A DNA stretch of 27,898 bases from Collinsella aerofaciens. GTDB taxonomy: Bacteria > Actinomycetota > Coriobacteriia > Coriobacteriales > Coriobacteriaceae. Of this stretch, positions 7,794 through 15,397 are shown in pieces. The translations under genes were made by a program, and so were the position numbers. Where the stretch lies: assembly GCA_905213725.1 (NCBI GenBank), contig CAJMJM010000008.1, forward strand, positions 1 through 27,898, in the 5' to 3' direction. The notes under the pieces are model-generated. The model was not told where the DNA came from, ran no database searches, and saw nothing but the letters and a program-made list of their open reading frames with translations. Positions within the stretch are counted from its first letter, which is position 1. Each line of letters starts with the position of its first letter.

Positions 7794-8870
7794 ATGAGTC
7801 TGATTGATGATCTGGTCAAACTCGAGGAAGAGGCCAAGGAGCTCGTCGCAGGCGCCGACGACGCCGCCAAGCTCGAGGCTGCGCGCGTTGAGCTGCTCGG
7901 TCGCAAGGGTCGTATTACCGGCCTGATGCGTATGATGGGCAAACTCGCCCCCGAGGATCGTCCCGTGATGGGCAAGCGCGCCAACGAGATGCGCCAGCTG
8001 AACGAGGGCATGCTCCACGCGCGCACCACCGAGATGAAGGCAGCCCCCCTCAAGCACGCACTCGAGCACGAGGCCGTCGACATCACGCTGCCGGGCATCC
8101 GTCCGCAGATCGGTCACCAGCACCTGATCAAGCAGATCATCGAGGAGGCCGAGGACATCTTTAGCGGCATCGGCTACACCGTCGAGTCCGGCCCCATGGT
8201 CGACACCTCCTATTACAACTTCACTGCGCTCAATGCTCCCATGGATCACCCGAGCCGCTCGGCCCGCGATACCTTCTACGTGGTCGACAACAACCCCGGC
8301 GGCGTCGCGCACCCTGAGGCTCACGCCCACGGCGAGTCCGATGTGCTGCTGCGCACCCAGACCTCGGGCGTGCAGATCCACACCATGGAGTCGCAGAAGC
8401 CGCCCATCTACATGATCTGCCCGGGCACCGTCTACCGTCCCGACACGGCCGATGCCTGCCACCTGCCGCAGTTCAACCAGATCGAGGGCTTGGTCGTCGA
8501 CGAGGGCATCACCTTTGGCGACCTTAAGGGCACGCTCGACTACTTTGTTAAGTGCATGTTTGGCGAGGACCGCAAGACGCGCTACCGCCCGCACTTCTTC
8601 CCCTTCACCGAGCCTTCCTGCGAGGTGGACGTGAGCTGCCACGTGTGCGGCGGCAAGGGCTGTAACTTCTGCAAGCACAGCGGCTGGATCGAGATCCTGG
8701 GCTGCGGCATGGTCGACCCCAACGTCCTGATCAACTGCGGCATCGACCCCGAGAAGTACACCGGCTTCGCCTTTGGCATTGGCGCCGAGCGTGTCGCGGC
8801 CCTGCGCTACGACCTGCCCGACCTCAGAACGCTCATGACGGGCGATATGCGTTTCTTGAATCAGTTCTAG
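7794..8870 (+). CDS. pheS: phenylalanine--tRNA ligase subunit alpha
   Basis: 358 residues. It is the catalytic subunit of the alpha2-beta2 class II synthetase that charges tRNA-Phe. Residues 1-90 look like the tRNA-contacting coiled coil (EEEAKELVAG..KLEAARVELLGRKG). The catalytic core contains HPSRSARDTFY from His152, LLRTQTSGVQI, PGTVYRPDTADACHLPQFNQIEGL and the C-terminal motif-3 stretch FGIGAERVAALRY. A CxxC-x4-CxxC cluster (Cys282, Cys285, Cys290, Cys293) sits between HFFPFTEPS and the SGWIEILGCGMV motif and probably binds zinc, as in a subset of bacterial PheS proteins. GGGAAG just upstream of 7794 supports the start. The T-box leader controls it and pheT follows. Confidence 0.97.
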   Translation: MSLIDDLVKLEEEAKELVAGADDAAKLEAARVELLGRKGRITGLMRMMGKLAPEDRPVMGKRANEMRQLNEGMLHARTTEMKAAPLKHALEHEAVDITLPGIRPQIGHQHLIKQIIEEAEDIFSGIGYTVESGPMVDTSYYNFTALNAPMDHPSRSARDTFYVVDNNPGGVAHPEAHAHGESDVLLRTQTSGVQIHTMESQKPPIYMICPGTVYRPDTADACHLPQFNQIEGLVVDEGITFGDLKGTLDYFVKCMFGEDRKTRYRPHFFPFTEPSCEVDVSCHVCGGKGCNFCKHSGWIEILGCGMVDPNVLINCGIDPEKYTGFAFGIGAERVAALRYDLPDLRTLMTGDMRFLNQF

Positions 8871-8878
8871 GCTGCGGC

Positions 8879-8971
8879 TTGCCCAAGCACGGCACCTCGG
8901 CGCTCATTCGTCGCTTGCGTACCAAAGTACGCGGCGCTCCTCTTTCGGGCCGATCTGCCGCACTTGGACAA
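8879..8971. repeat. imperfect intergenic hairpin element inside the pheS-pheT operon
   Basis: A 23-nt arm (8879-8901, starting TTGCCCAAG) pairs with 8949-8971 (ending CTTGGACAA) at 18 of 23 positions. The centre holds a perfect hairpin GCGTAC-CAAA-GTACGC (8917-8932), flanked by two direct copies of CGGCGCTC. It lies in the 184-bp spacer between co-transcribed synthetase genes. No T-run follows, so it should not stop transcription; it may be a REP/BIME-like element. Confidence 0.65.
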
Positions 8972-9054
8972 CCCTCGCTTTGTAAGGAATGTTCACTAAG
9001 TTGAAGTTTCCACCTGCATCTCTTCGCAGGCTTTCAGTATGAAAGGAGAGCTAG

Positions 9055-11508
9055 ATGCGTGTTTCTTACGACTGGCTCAAGACCATGATCGATATTCCGG
9101 AGGATCCCAAGACCCTTTCGGACGAATATATCCGTACCGGCACCGAGGTCGAGGCGATTGACACTGTGGGAGAATCCTTCGACCACGTGGTGACCGCCAA
9201 GGTGCTCACCAAGACCCCGCACCCCGATAGCGACCACATGTATGTGTGCTCGGTCGATGTGGGCGACAAGAATCTCTACGCCGACGGTACCCCCGCTCCG
9301 CTGCAGATCGTCTGCGGCGCTCAGAACTTCGAGACCGGCGACCACCTCGTCACGTCCATGAACGGCGCGGTTCTGCCCGGCGACGTCAAGATCAAGAAGA
9401 GCAAGCTTCGCGGCGTCGTGTCCATGGGCATGAACTGCTCCGCGCGCGAGCTCGGCCTGGGCGGCGACCACTCCGGCATTATGATCCTGCCCGAGGACAC
9501 GCCCTGCGGTATGCCGTTTGCCGAGTACGTGGGCTCGAGCGACACCGTGCTCGACTGTGAGATCACGCCCAACCGTCCCGACTGCCTGTCCATGATCGGC
9601 ATGGCCCGCGAGACCGGCGCCATCTTCGACCGCGATTTCCACGTTGAGCTGCCCGCCATCAAGGTCGAGACCGGCCGCGCGACCGACGACGAGCTTTCCG
9701 TCGAGATCGCCGACGAGGGCCTGTGCGACCGCTACGTTGCCCGCATCGTGCGCAACGTCAAGGTCGGCCCGTCGCCAGACTGGATGGCCAAGCGCCTCAA
9801 CGCCCTGGGCGTGCGCCCGCACAACAACATCGTCGACATCACCAACTACGTGATGATGCTCACCGGTCAGCCGCTGCACGCCTTTGACCTGGACACCTTT
9901 GCCGAGCGCGATGGCCACCGTCGTGTGGTGGTTCGTGCCGCCCAGCAGGTCGAGATGTTCTCTCCGCTCGACGGCGAGGAGCGCGTGCTCGACGCCGGCA
10001 TGGGCCTCATCACCGACGGCGAGCGCCCCGTGGCGTTGGCCGGCGTTATGGGTGGCATGGATTCCGAGATCGAGGACGATACCGTTGACGTGATGGTCGA
10101 GAGTGCCTGCTTCAACGCCGGCCGCACCTCGCACACCAGCCGCGACCTTTCGCTGATCTCCGACGCCTCCATCCGCTTTGAGCGCCAGGTCGACGAGACC
10201 GGCTGCGTGGACGTCGCCAATGTGACGTGCGCGCTCATCGAGGAGATCGCCGGCGGCGAGGTTGCTCCCGGCTATGTCGACGTTTTCCCCGCGCCCAAGA
10301 CCATCGACAGCATTAAGCTGCGCCTGGCCCGCGTGCACGCCATCTGCGGTGCCGACATCGAGCCCGACTTTATCGAGCGCTCGCTCACCCGCCTGGGCTG
10401 CACCGTCGAGCGCGACGGCGAGGACTTTATGGTCACGCCGCCGAGCTTCCGCCCCGACCTGCCGCGCGAGATTGACCTGATCGAGGAGGTCCTGCGCCTG
10501 TGGGGCATGGGCCGTGTGACGGCGACCATCCCGGCTGCCAAGAACCATATCGGCGGCTTGACCCGCGAGCAGAAGCTCACCCGCAAGGTCGGCGAGATCC
10601 TGCGCGCCTGTGGCCTCAACGAGACCACGACCTTTGGCTTTGCCGCCCCGGGCGACCTGGAGAAGATCGGTATGTCCACCGAGGGCCGCGGCTGCCCCGT
10701 GGTTCTCATGAACCCGCTGGTGGCCGAGCAGACCGAGATGCGCCGCTCGCTGCTGCCGGGTCTGCTGCAGTCTGTGGCCTACAACGAGGCCCACGGCACG
10801 CCCAACGTGCACCTGTACGAGGTCGGCAGCCTGTTCCATGGCCGCGAGAACGCCAGCCTGCCCAAGGAGACCAAGTCCGTGGCGGGTGTGCTCTCGGGCC
10901 AGTGGAGCGAGCAGTCTTGGAACATGAAGTACCGCAAGCTGCGTTTCTTCTTTGGCAAGGGCATCGTTGAGGAGCTGCTTGCCCAGCTGCGCATCGAGAA
11001 GGTTCGCTTCCGTCCCGTCGAGGGCGAGAGCTATGCCTTCCTGCAACCGGGTCGTGCTGCCGAGGTGCTCTCGGGCGGTACCGTGCTGGGCTGGGTTGGC
11101 GAGATCCACCCCGAGGCGCGCGAGGCTATGGGCATCGACGAGGTCGTCGTTGCCTTTGAGCTTGACCTGGACAAGCTGATCAAGGGCGCCCGCAACCAGG
11201 ATAACTACCGTGAGTTCTCGCAGTACCCGGCCGTTGAGCACGACCTTGCTATCGTGGTCGACAACACTGTGACCTGCGAGGATCTTGAGCGTCGTATTAC
11301 GAGTGCCGGCGGCAAGCTGCTCGAGGGCGTGCGCCTGTTCGATGTCTACCGCGATCCGGTCCGCATCGGCAAGGGTAAGAAATCCATGGCCTTTGCGCTT
11401 ACGTATCGCTCCGACGACCACACGCTCACCAGCGAAGAGGTCGAAAAGGCGCACCAGAAGATCGTCACCAAGGTGTGCAAGGGCGTAAACGGCGAGGTCC
11501 GCGGCTAG
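9055..11508 (+). CDS. pheT: phenylalanine--tRNA ligase subunit beta
   Basis: 817 residues, the full length for bacterial PheT. It partners PheS, edits mischarged Tyr-tRNA-Phe and binds tRNA. In order: an N-terminal MRVSYDWLKTMIDIP segment; an EMAP/OB-type tRNA-binding domain at about 40-155 (HPDSDHMYVCSVDVG, IVCGAQNF, KLRGVVSMGMNCSARELGL); the ITPNRPDCLSMIGMARE linker; the B3/B4 editing domain at about 225-400; the B5 domain at about 415-490; a catalytic-like core; and a C-terminal ferredoxin-fold anticodon-binding domain beginning near FSQYPAVEHDLAIVVD (721-736). AAGGAGAG at 9042-9049 precedes the ATG. It is expected to be co-transcribed with pheS under the T-box. Confidence 0.97.
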   Translation: MRVSYDWLKTMIDIPEDPKTLSDEYIRTGTEVEAIDTVGESFDHVVTAKVLTKTPHPDSDHMYVCSVDVGDKNLYADGTPAPLQIVCGAQNFETGDHLVTSMNGAVLPGDVKIKKSKLRGVVSMGMNCSARELGLGGDHSGIMILPEDTPCGMPFAEYVGSSDTVLDCEITPNRPDCLSMIGMARETGAIFDRDFHVELPAIKVETGRATDDELSVEIADEGLCDRYVARIVRNVKVGPSPDWMAKRLNALGVRPHNNIVDITNYVMMLTGQPLHAFDLDTFAERDGHRRVVVRAAQQVEMFSPLDGEERVLDAGMGLITDGERPVALAGVMGGMDSEIEDDTVDVMVESACFNAGRTSHTSRDLSLISDASIRFERQVDETGCVDVANVTCALIEEIAGGEVAPGYVDVFPAPKTIDSIKLRLARVHAICGADIEPDFIERSLTRLGCTVERDGEDFMVTPPSFRPDLPREIDLIEEVLRLWGMGRVTATIPAAKNHIGGLTREQKLTRKVGEILRACGLNETTTFGFAAPGDLEKIGMSTEGRGCPVVLMNPLVAEQTEMRRSLLPGLLQSVAYNEAHGTPNVHLYEVGSLFHGRENASLPKETKSVAGVLSGQWSEQSWNMKYRKLRFFFGKGIVEELLAQLRIEKVRFRPVEGESYAFLQPGRAAEVLSGGTVLGWVGEIHPEAREAMGIDEVVVAFELDLDKLIKGARNQDNYREFSQYPAVEHDLAIVVDNTVTCEDLERRITSAGGKLLEGVRLFDVYRDPVRIGKGKKSMAFALTYRSDDHTLTSEEVEKAHQKIVTKVCKGVNGEVRG

Positions 11509-11629
11509 GTCCTGCGCCGGATATGGGCCAGCGTCGGCTGCCGCCGAGTCTTACGTGACTGCTGTTTTCGGTATAAGGCACCGTTGAGCCTGCATATATG
11601 ACACGCGCATTACATAACGGCGTGCTGCT

Positions 11630-11658
11630 TTGTCGGCAGTGCGCCGTTTTGCTATGAT
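11630..11658 (+). promoter_or_regulatory. promoter of the ECF Ni/Co transporter operon
   Basis: TTGTCG (11630-11635) and TATGAT (11653-11658) are spaced by exactly 17 bp, giving an expected start near 11665. That leaves a leader of about 88 nt before the first gene. A perfect long dyad begins only 3 bp after the predicted start, the classic arrangement for repression. Confidence 0.72.
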
Positions 11659-11667
11659 AGCCCGCGG

Positions 11668-11697
11668 AGTGTTACGAATCTGACATTACGTAACACT
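11668..11697. promoter_or_regulatory. NikR-type operator dyad of the ECF transporter operon
   Basis: AGTGTTACG (11668-11676) and CGTAACACT (11689-11697) are perfect 9-bp arms. Written by half-site it is GTGTTAC-N14-GTAACAC, with half-site centres two helical turns apart. As I recall, GTGTTAC-N13/14-GTAACAC is the consensus described for nickel-responsive NikR regulators of the Geobacter/Desulfovibrio type. Its position just after the promoter of a Ni/Co transporter supports metal-dependent repression. No nikR gene is in this window. Confidence 0.7.
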
Positions 11698-11753
11698 GGA
11701 AAGGTGATTCAAGCGGCGTTGCAATTCCGTGCGCCGATAACCGGGAGGCGTAC

Positions 11754-12839
11754 ATGCACATTCCAGATAATTATCTGTCCCCGCAGACCGATGCCGTTAT
11801 GGCGGTGGCGATGGTGCCCGTTTGGATCCACTGCATCAAAAAGGTGCGCGCCACGCTCGATCGCGAGCACATGGCGTTCCTGGGCATCTGCGCCGCGTTC
11901 TCCTTCCTGCTCATGATGTTCAACGTGCCGCTGCCTGGCGGCACCACAGGCCACGCCGTTGGTGGCGCACTCATCGCGCTGCTGCTGGGCCCCGAGGCCG
12001 CGGCTATCGCGGTTTCGGTCGCGCTGGCGCTGCAAGCGCTGCTGTTTGGCGACGGCGGCATCCTGTCCTTTGGCGCTAACTGCTTTAACATGGCCTTCGT
12101 GTTGCCGTTTGCCGCAGCCATCGTGTTCCGCGCGCTTAACAGCCGTTTGCACGACAAGAGCTGGGGCACCTCGGTTTCGGCCATCGTAAGCGGCTGGGTC
12201 GGCCTGTGCCTGGCGGCCCTGTGCGCAGCAATCGAGTTTGGTATTCAGCCGATGCTTTTCACAAATGCTTCGGGCGCTCCGCTGTACTGCCCCTTCCCGC
12301 TGTCCATTGCCATTCCGGCCATGATGATCCCGCATATGCTGGTCGCCGGCGTGGTCGAGGGCGTGGCGACTGCCGCGATCTACGGCTTTATCAAGAAGAC
12401 GGCGCCGAGCGTTATCGTCGGCCCCGAAGCCGCCGATGGACAGCTTGCTGCCGAGGGCGCTGCTGCAAAGAAGACCTCGCTGGTCCCCACGCTCATCTTG
12501 GTTGCCGTGCTTGTCGTGGCCACGCCGCTGGGCCTGCTGGCCACGGGTGACGCCTGGGGTGAGTGGGACGCCGAGGGCGCCGCGACCGCCGTTCAGGAGG
12601 CTGGCGACGACAGCCTGCAGGCTTCGGTCGGTCTCGACGCCCCGACCTTTGCCGACGCTCTGCCTACGGGTGATTACCTGCAGGCCTATTCCGAGGAGCA
12701 GGGTCTCGGCTTTGCCGGTCAGGCTGCCATGTATATCCTGTCCGGCGTGATTGGCGTGGCGGTGCTCACCATCGCATTCCGTCTGATCTCGCTGACGGTC
12801 AAGGAAAGCGGAGCCCATGGCGATGGTCGAGCTGCCTAG
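11754..12839 (+). CDS. nikM: ECF transporter substrate-binding component, nickel/cobalt (CbiM/NikM fused to an N-type domain)
   Basis: 361 residues. It is the membrane S-component that captures Ni2+ or Co2+ for import. It begins MHIPDNYLSP: the free N-terminus, His2 and a later histidine bind the metal in NikM structures, and here His67 falls in GGTTGHAVGG, matching the known His67. Six or more hydrophobic helices occupy about 20-235. A seventh helix near 245-262 and a small extracytoplasmic segment with ATGDAWGEWDAEG follow, then a last helix at about 322-345. This matches a NikM-NikN/PDGLE fusion, so no separate cbiN is needed. GGGAGG precedes the ATG. The NikR-like operator favours nickel; cobalt cannot be excluded from the protein alone. 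Confidence 0.9.
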   Translation: MHIPDNYLSPQTDAVMAVAMVPVWIHCIKKVRATLDREHMAFLGICAAFSFLLMMFNVPLPGGTTGHAVGGALIALLLGPEAAAIAVSVALALQALLFGDGGILSFGANCFNMAFVLPFAAAIVFRALNSRLHDKSWGTSVSAIVSGWVGLCLAALCAAIEFGIQPMLFTNASGAPLYCPFPLSIAIPAMMIPHMLVAGVVEGVATAAIYGFIKKTAPSVIVGPEAADGQLAAEGAAAKKTSLVPTLILVAVLVVATPLGLLATGDAWGEWDAEGAATAVQEAGDDSLQASVGLDAPTFADALPTGDYLQAYSEEQGLGFAGQAAMYILSGVIGVAVLTIAFRLISLTVKESGAHGDGRAA

Positions 12840-13653
12840 CTGGCTTGCGGCCGAGGAGCGATACGAGCCCACGGGCGCTCGTCATCGCGTGATGCAAAAG
12901 AACGTCCTGCACCTGGCGAGCCTGCTTGAGCGGGTTCGCCTGGGTGGAGGCGCGCACGAGGGCGGGTCGATGGTCGACCGCGCCCTTTCTTGCGTTTCGG
13001 CTCCGGTGCGCCTGGTGGGGATATTCGTTTGCGTCCTGTGCGTGTGCCTGACACAAAGCCCACTGTACCTCATGTTGATGGCGGCCATTGCGCTGGTGCT
13101 CGTTGCCGTGCGTCCCGTACGCGGGCTGCGCGCGACCTTTGTGCCGGCGCTTGGCGCCGCGGGGCTCGCAGTGGTTTTGGCGCTGCCTGCCCTGCTGCTG
13201 GGTGCTTCCGCTACGGGCGCCATGCTCAAGATTGCGTTCAAGACCTTCATTAATGTGTCGCTGGTGCTGGGCGTTTCGTGGACCCTCACGTGGAGCCGCA
13301 TGTCGGCGGCGCTCAAGATGCTGCACCTACCCGACGAAGTTATCTTTACGTTTGATATGGCGCTCAAGCACATCGAGGTGCTGGGTCGTACGGCGCACGA
13401 TCTGTGCGAATCGGTCATGCTGCGCAGCGTTGGCCGTGCGCCCGAGGGATTTTCGCGTACCGATTCGATCGCGGGTATCATGGGCATGACCTTTATCAAG
13501 GCGATGAAATGCAGTCGCGCGATGGACGAGGCTATGCTTTGCCGCGGCTTTGCCGGTGCGTATCCGGCTCCCGCGCGCGCCAGGTTTGGCTGGCGCGATG
13601 CGGCCTATGCGGCCGGCGTGGCGCTGCTGACAGTGTTGTGCGCCGTGCTGTAA
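12817..13653 (+). CDS. nikQ: ECF transporter transmembrane T-component, CbiQ/NikQ family
   Basis: 278 residues, starting inside the end of the upstream gene (23-bp overlap), so the two are likely translationally coupled. An alternative start is the ATG at 12823. The N-terminal 60 residues are cytoplasmic, and hydrophobic helices follow at about 66-86, 88-100 and 107-130, with others towards the C-terminus. A coupling helix contains DEAMLCRGFAG near residue 235, the Arg-Gly motif by which EcfT proteins grip the ATPases. The protein links the metal-binding subunit to the ATPase encoded next. Confidence 0.9.
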   Translation: MAMVELPSWLAAEERYEPTGARHRVMQKNVLHLASLLERVRLGGGAHEGGSMVDRALSCVSAPVRLVGIFVCVLCVCLTQSPLYLMLMAAIALVLVAVRPVRGLRATFVPALGAAGLAVVLALPALLLGASATGAMLKIAFKTFINVSLVLGVSWTLTWSRMSAALKMLHLPDEVIFTFDMALKHIEVLGRTAHDLCESVMLRSVGRAPEGFSRTDSIAGIMGMTFIKAMKCSRAMDEAMLCRGFAGAYPAPARARFGWRDAAYAAGVALLTVLCAVL

Positions 13654-13697
13654 CGCGGGCGGTCGAACCGTCGATATGAATAGGGAAGGGCGACGTT

Positions 13698-14468
13698 TTG
13701 GCAAACGATACAAATGACGCGATGGGCGCGAGCGGTGCTGTTGGCGCCGAGGCAACGCCGCTCATCGAGTTTCGCGACGTGGTGTTTTCCTATGCGGGCC
13801 ATACGGTGGTCGACGGCGTTTCGCTGCGCGTGGACCGTGGGGAGCTCGTTGCCCTGCTAGGTCCCAACGGCTGCGGCAAGACGACGATTATGCGTCTTAT
13901 TAACGGCCTTGAACTCGCGGACGCAGGGGCATTCCTGTTTGACGGGCACGTGGTCGATGCGGCGTATCTGAAGGATTCTGCTGCTGCTCAGAAGTTCCAC
14001 CAGCGCGTGGGCTTCGTATTCCAAAACGCCGATGCCCAGCTGTTCTGCGCCACGGTGGGCGAGGAGGTTGCTTTTGGTCCCGCGCAGATGGGGTTGCCGG
14101 CAGACGAGCTCGAGCGCCGCGTGCGCGATGCCATGGGGCTGTTCCAGGTTGCCGACCTTGCCGACGCCTCTCCCTATCAGCTCTCGGGCGGGCAAAAGAA
14201 GCGCGTTGCGCTGGCTGCGGTGGTGTCGATGAACCCGGATATCTTGGTCCTCGACGAGCCTACCAATGGGCTCGACGAGGATTCATGCGACATCGTGGTC
14301 AACTTCTTGCTGGCCTACGTCGCGGCGGGTAAGACGGTCTTGATGAGCACGCATCACCAGGATTTGGTGCGGCGCCTGGGTGCCCGTGCAATCTATATCG
14401 ATCGATATCACCATGTGGTCGAGGCACCTTCGCCGTCGTATGGAACCGAAAGCGGTGCTACGGACTAG
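13698..14468 (+). CDS. nikO: ECF transporter ATPase, CbiO/NikO family
   Basis: 256 residues from a TTG at 13698, chosen because GGGAAGG at 13683-13689 is 8 nt upstream; an in-frame ATG at 13722 is a weaker alternative. It is the ABC ATPase that powers Ni/Co uptake. All ABC motifs are present: Walker A GPNGCGKTT (55-63), Q-loop VFQNADAQLF, signature LSGGQ (162-166), Walker B ILVLDEP from residue 182, D-loop, and the switch histidine in MSTHH. The single ATPase gene implies a homodimer. It lies 44 bp after the T-component and ends the operon. Confidence 0.93.
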   Translation: MANDTNDAMGASGAVGAEATPLIEFRDVVFSYAGHTVVDGVSLRVDRGELVALLGPNGCGKTTIMRLINGLELADAGAFLFDGHVVDAAYLKDSAAAQKFHQRVGFVFQNADAQLFCATVGEEVAFGPAQMGLPADELERRVRDAMGLFQVADLADASPYQLSGGQKKRVALAAVVSMNPDILVLDEPTNGLDEDSCDIVVNFLLAYVAAGKTVLMSTHHQDLVRRLGARAIYIDRYHHVVEAPSPSYGTESGATD

Positions 14469-14488
14469 TTGCTGCGTAGAGCGTGCGT

Positions 14489-14522
14489 AGCCGCCCGCGC
14501 GGCTTTGCCGTGATGGTATAGT
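14489..14522 (+). promoter_or_regulatory. short hairpin and extended -10 element before the PLC-like gene
   Basis: AGCCGC (14489-14494) pairs with GCGGCT (14499-14504) and is followed by only two further T residues, a poor terminator. TGGTATAGT (14514-14522) fits an extended -10 promoter (TGnTATAAT-like) about 26 nt before the start at 14549. No matching -35 is visible. Confidence 0.35.
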
Positions 14523-14548
14523 TATCCAGGTTTTTTATGGGGGTGGCT

Positions 14549-15397
14549 ATGCCAAGTTGGAACATTCATATCGCTCAGACGGAGCGTTTGCTGGAGCGCA
14601 CCGGTGCGCTTGCCAATAGCGTGCGCGACCGCAATGCCTTTTTGTTTGGCTGCGTGGTTCCGGATATCTTCGTGGGCTATATGGTCCCTGGCATCGCCGA
14701 TCCCATCCCGTACCGCATTACGCACTTTGCAAAGCCCGAGCCTATCCCTAAGCCTCGTGAGCATGAGTTCTGGGATACCTATGTGGCACCGTTGCTTAAA
14801 AGTTCGCCCACCGGTGCGCCAGCCGCGGCTACCTCGATTGTCGAGGAGCGCGAGCGACTGAATCGCGTGCACTATCCCCAGCGCTACAAGGATGCCGAGC
14901 CGGTTGCCGGTCCCGGCGCCTGTGAGTTCTCGCTTGCGTCCGAGGACGTGGCGCAGTCGTTGCTCGATTTGACACTGGGTGTCTGGTCGCATCTGGTGGC
15001 CGATACCGTATGGAATACGCGCGTGAATCAGTACCTGGAGGCGCACGGCGGCAAGCCGTGCGAGGAGTTCCGCATTAAAAAGCAAGGTGACTTTGACTGG
15101 TTTGGCAAGACGCTGGGCATTGTTTCCATCCCGCGTGCGACCGATCGCCTGTATACCGCTGCGACGCGTTTTGGGCAGTATCCCATCCATAAGGAGTATG
15201 TGCTCAAGACCATCGGCGTTATGCACGAGATTGTACGCGAAAACCCCGGCGAGTCCGATCATCCGCCGTATCGCCTGCTAACCGAGGAGTTTTTCGATAC
15301 AACGTTTACCGAGGTCATCGAGCTAACCGAGGCGGGATTTGCGGCTCGCGTCGAATCGCCCGATATGCCTGCGCTTCCCCTGATTGCTAGCTGCTAG
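14549..15397 (+). CDS. zinc-dependent phospholipase C-like protein
   Basis: 282 residues from the ATG at 14549, which has GGGGGTGG just upstream; an in-frame ATG at 14537 lacks a good ribosome site. It begins MPSWNIHIAQTERLL and contains CVVPDIFVGYM, ITHF and WSHLVADTVWN. This spacing of Trp, His and Asp resembles the bacterial Zn_dep_PLPC fold, whose members bind three zinc ions and cleave phosphodiesters. No signal peptide is evident, so a secreted phospholipase role is doubtful; an intracellular hydrolase is as likely. The assignment is from motif resemblance only. Its stop overlaps the convergent neighbour by 4 bp. Confidence 0.6.
   Translation: MPSWNIHIAQTERLLERTGALANSVRDRNAFLFGCVVPDIFVGYMVPGIADPIPYRITHFAKPEPIPKPREHEFWDTYVAPLLKSSPTGAPAAATSIVEERERLNRVHYPQRYKDAEPVAGPGACEFSLASEDVAQSLLDLTLGVWSHLVADTVWNTRVNQYLEAHGGKPCEEFRIKKQGDFDWFGKTLGIVSIPRATDRLYTAATRFGQYPIHKEYVLKTIGVMHEIVRENPGESDHPPYRLLTEEFFDTTFTEVIELTEAGFAARVESPDMPALPLIASC

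Noticed and set aside
9034..11454. An open frame of about 800 codons on the minus strand, antisense to pheT
   Set aside because: It is a by-product of high GC and codon bias. pheT on the plus strand has complete domain matches, while the antisense product is rich in His, Ala, Gly and Leu with no motifs or ribosome site.
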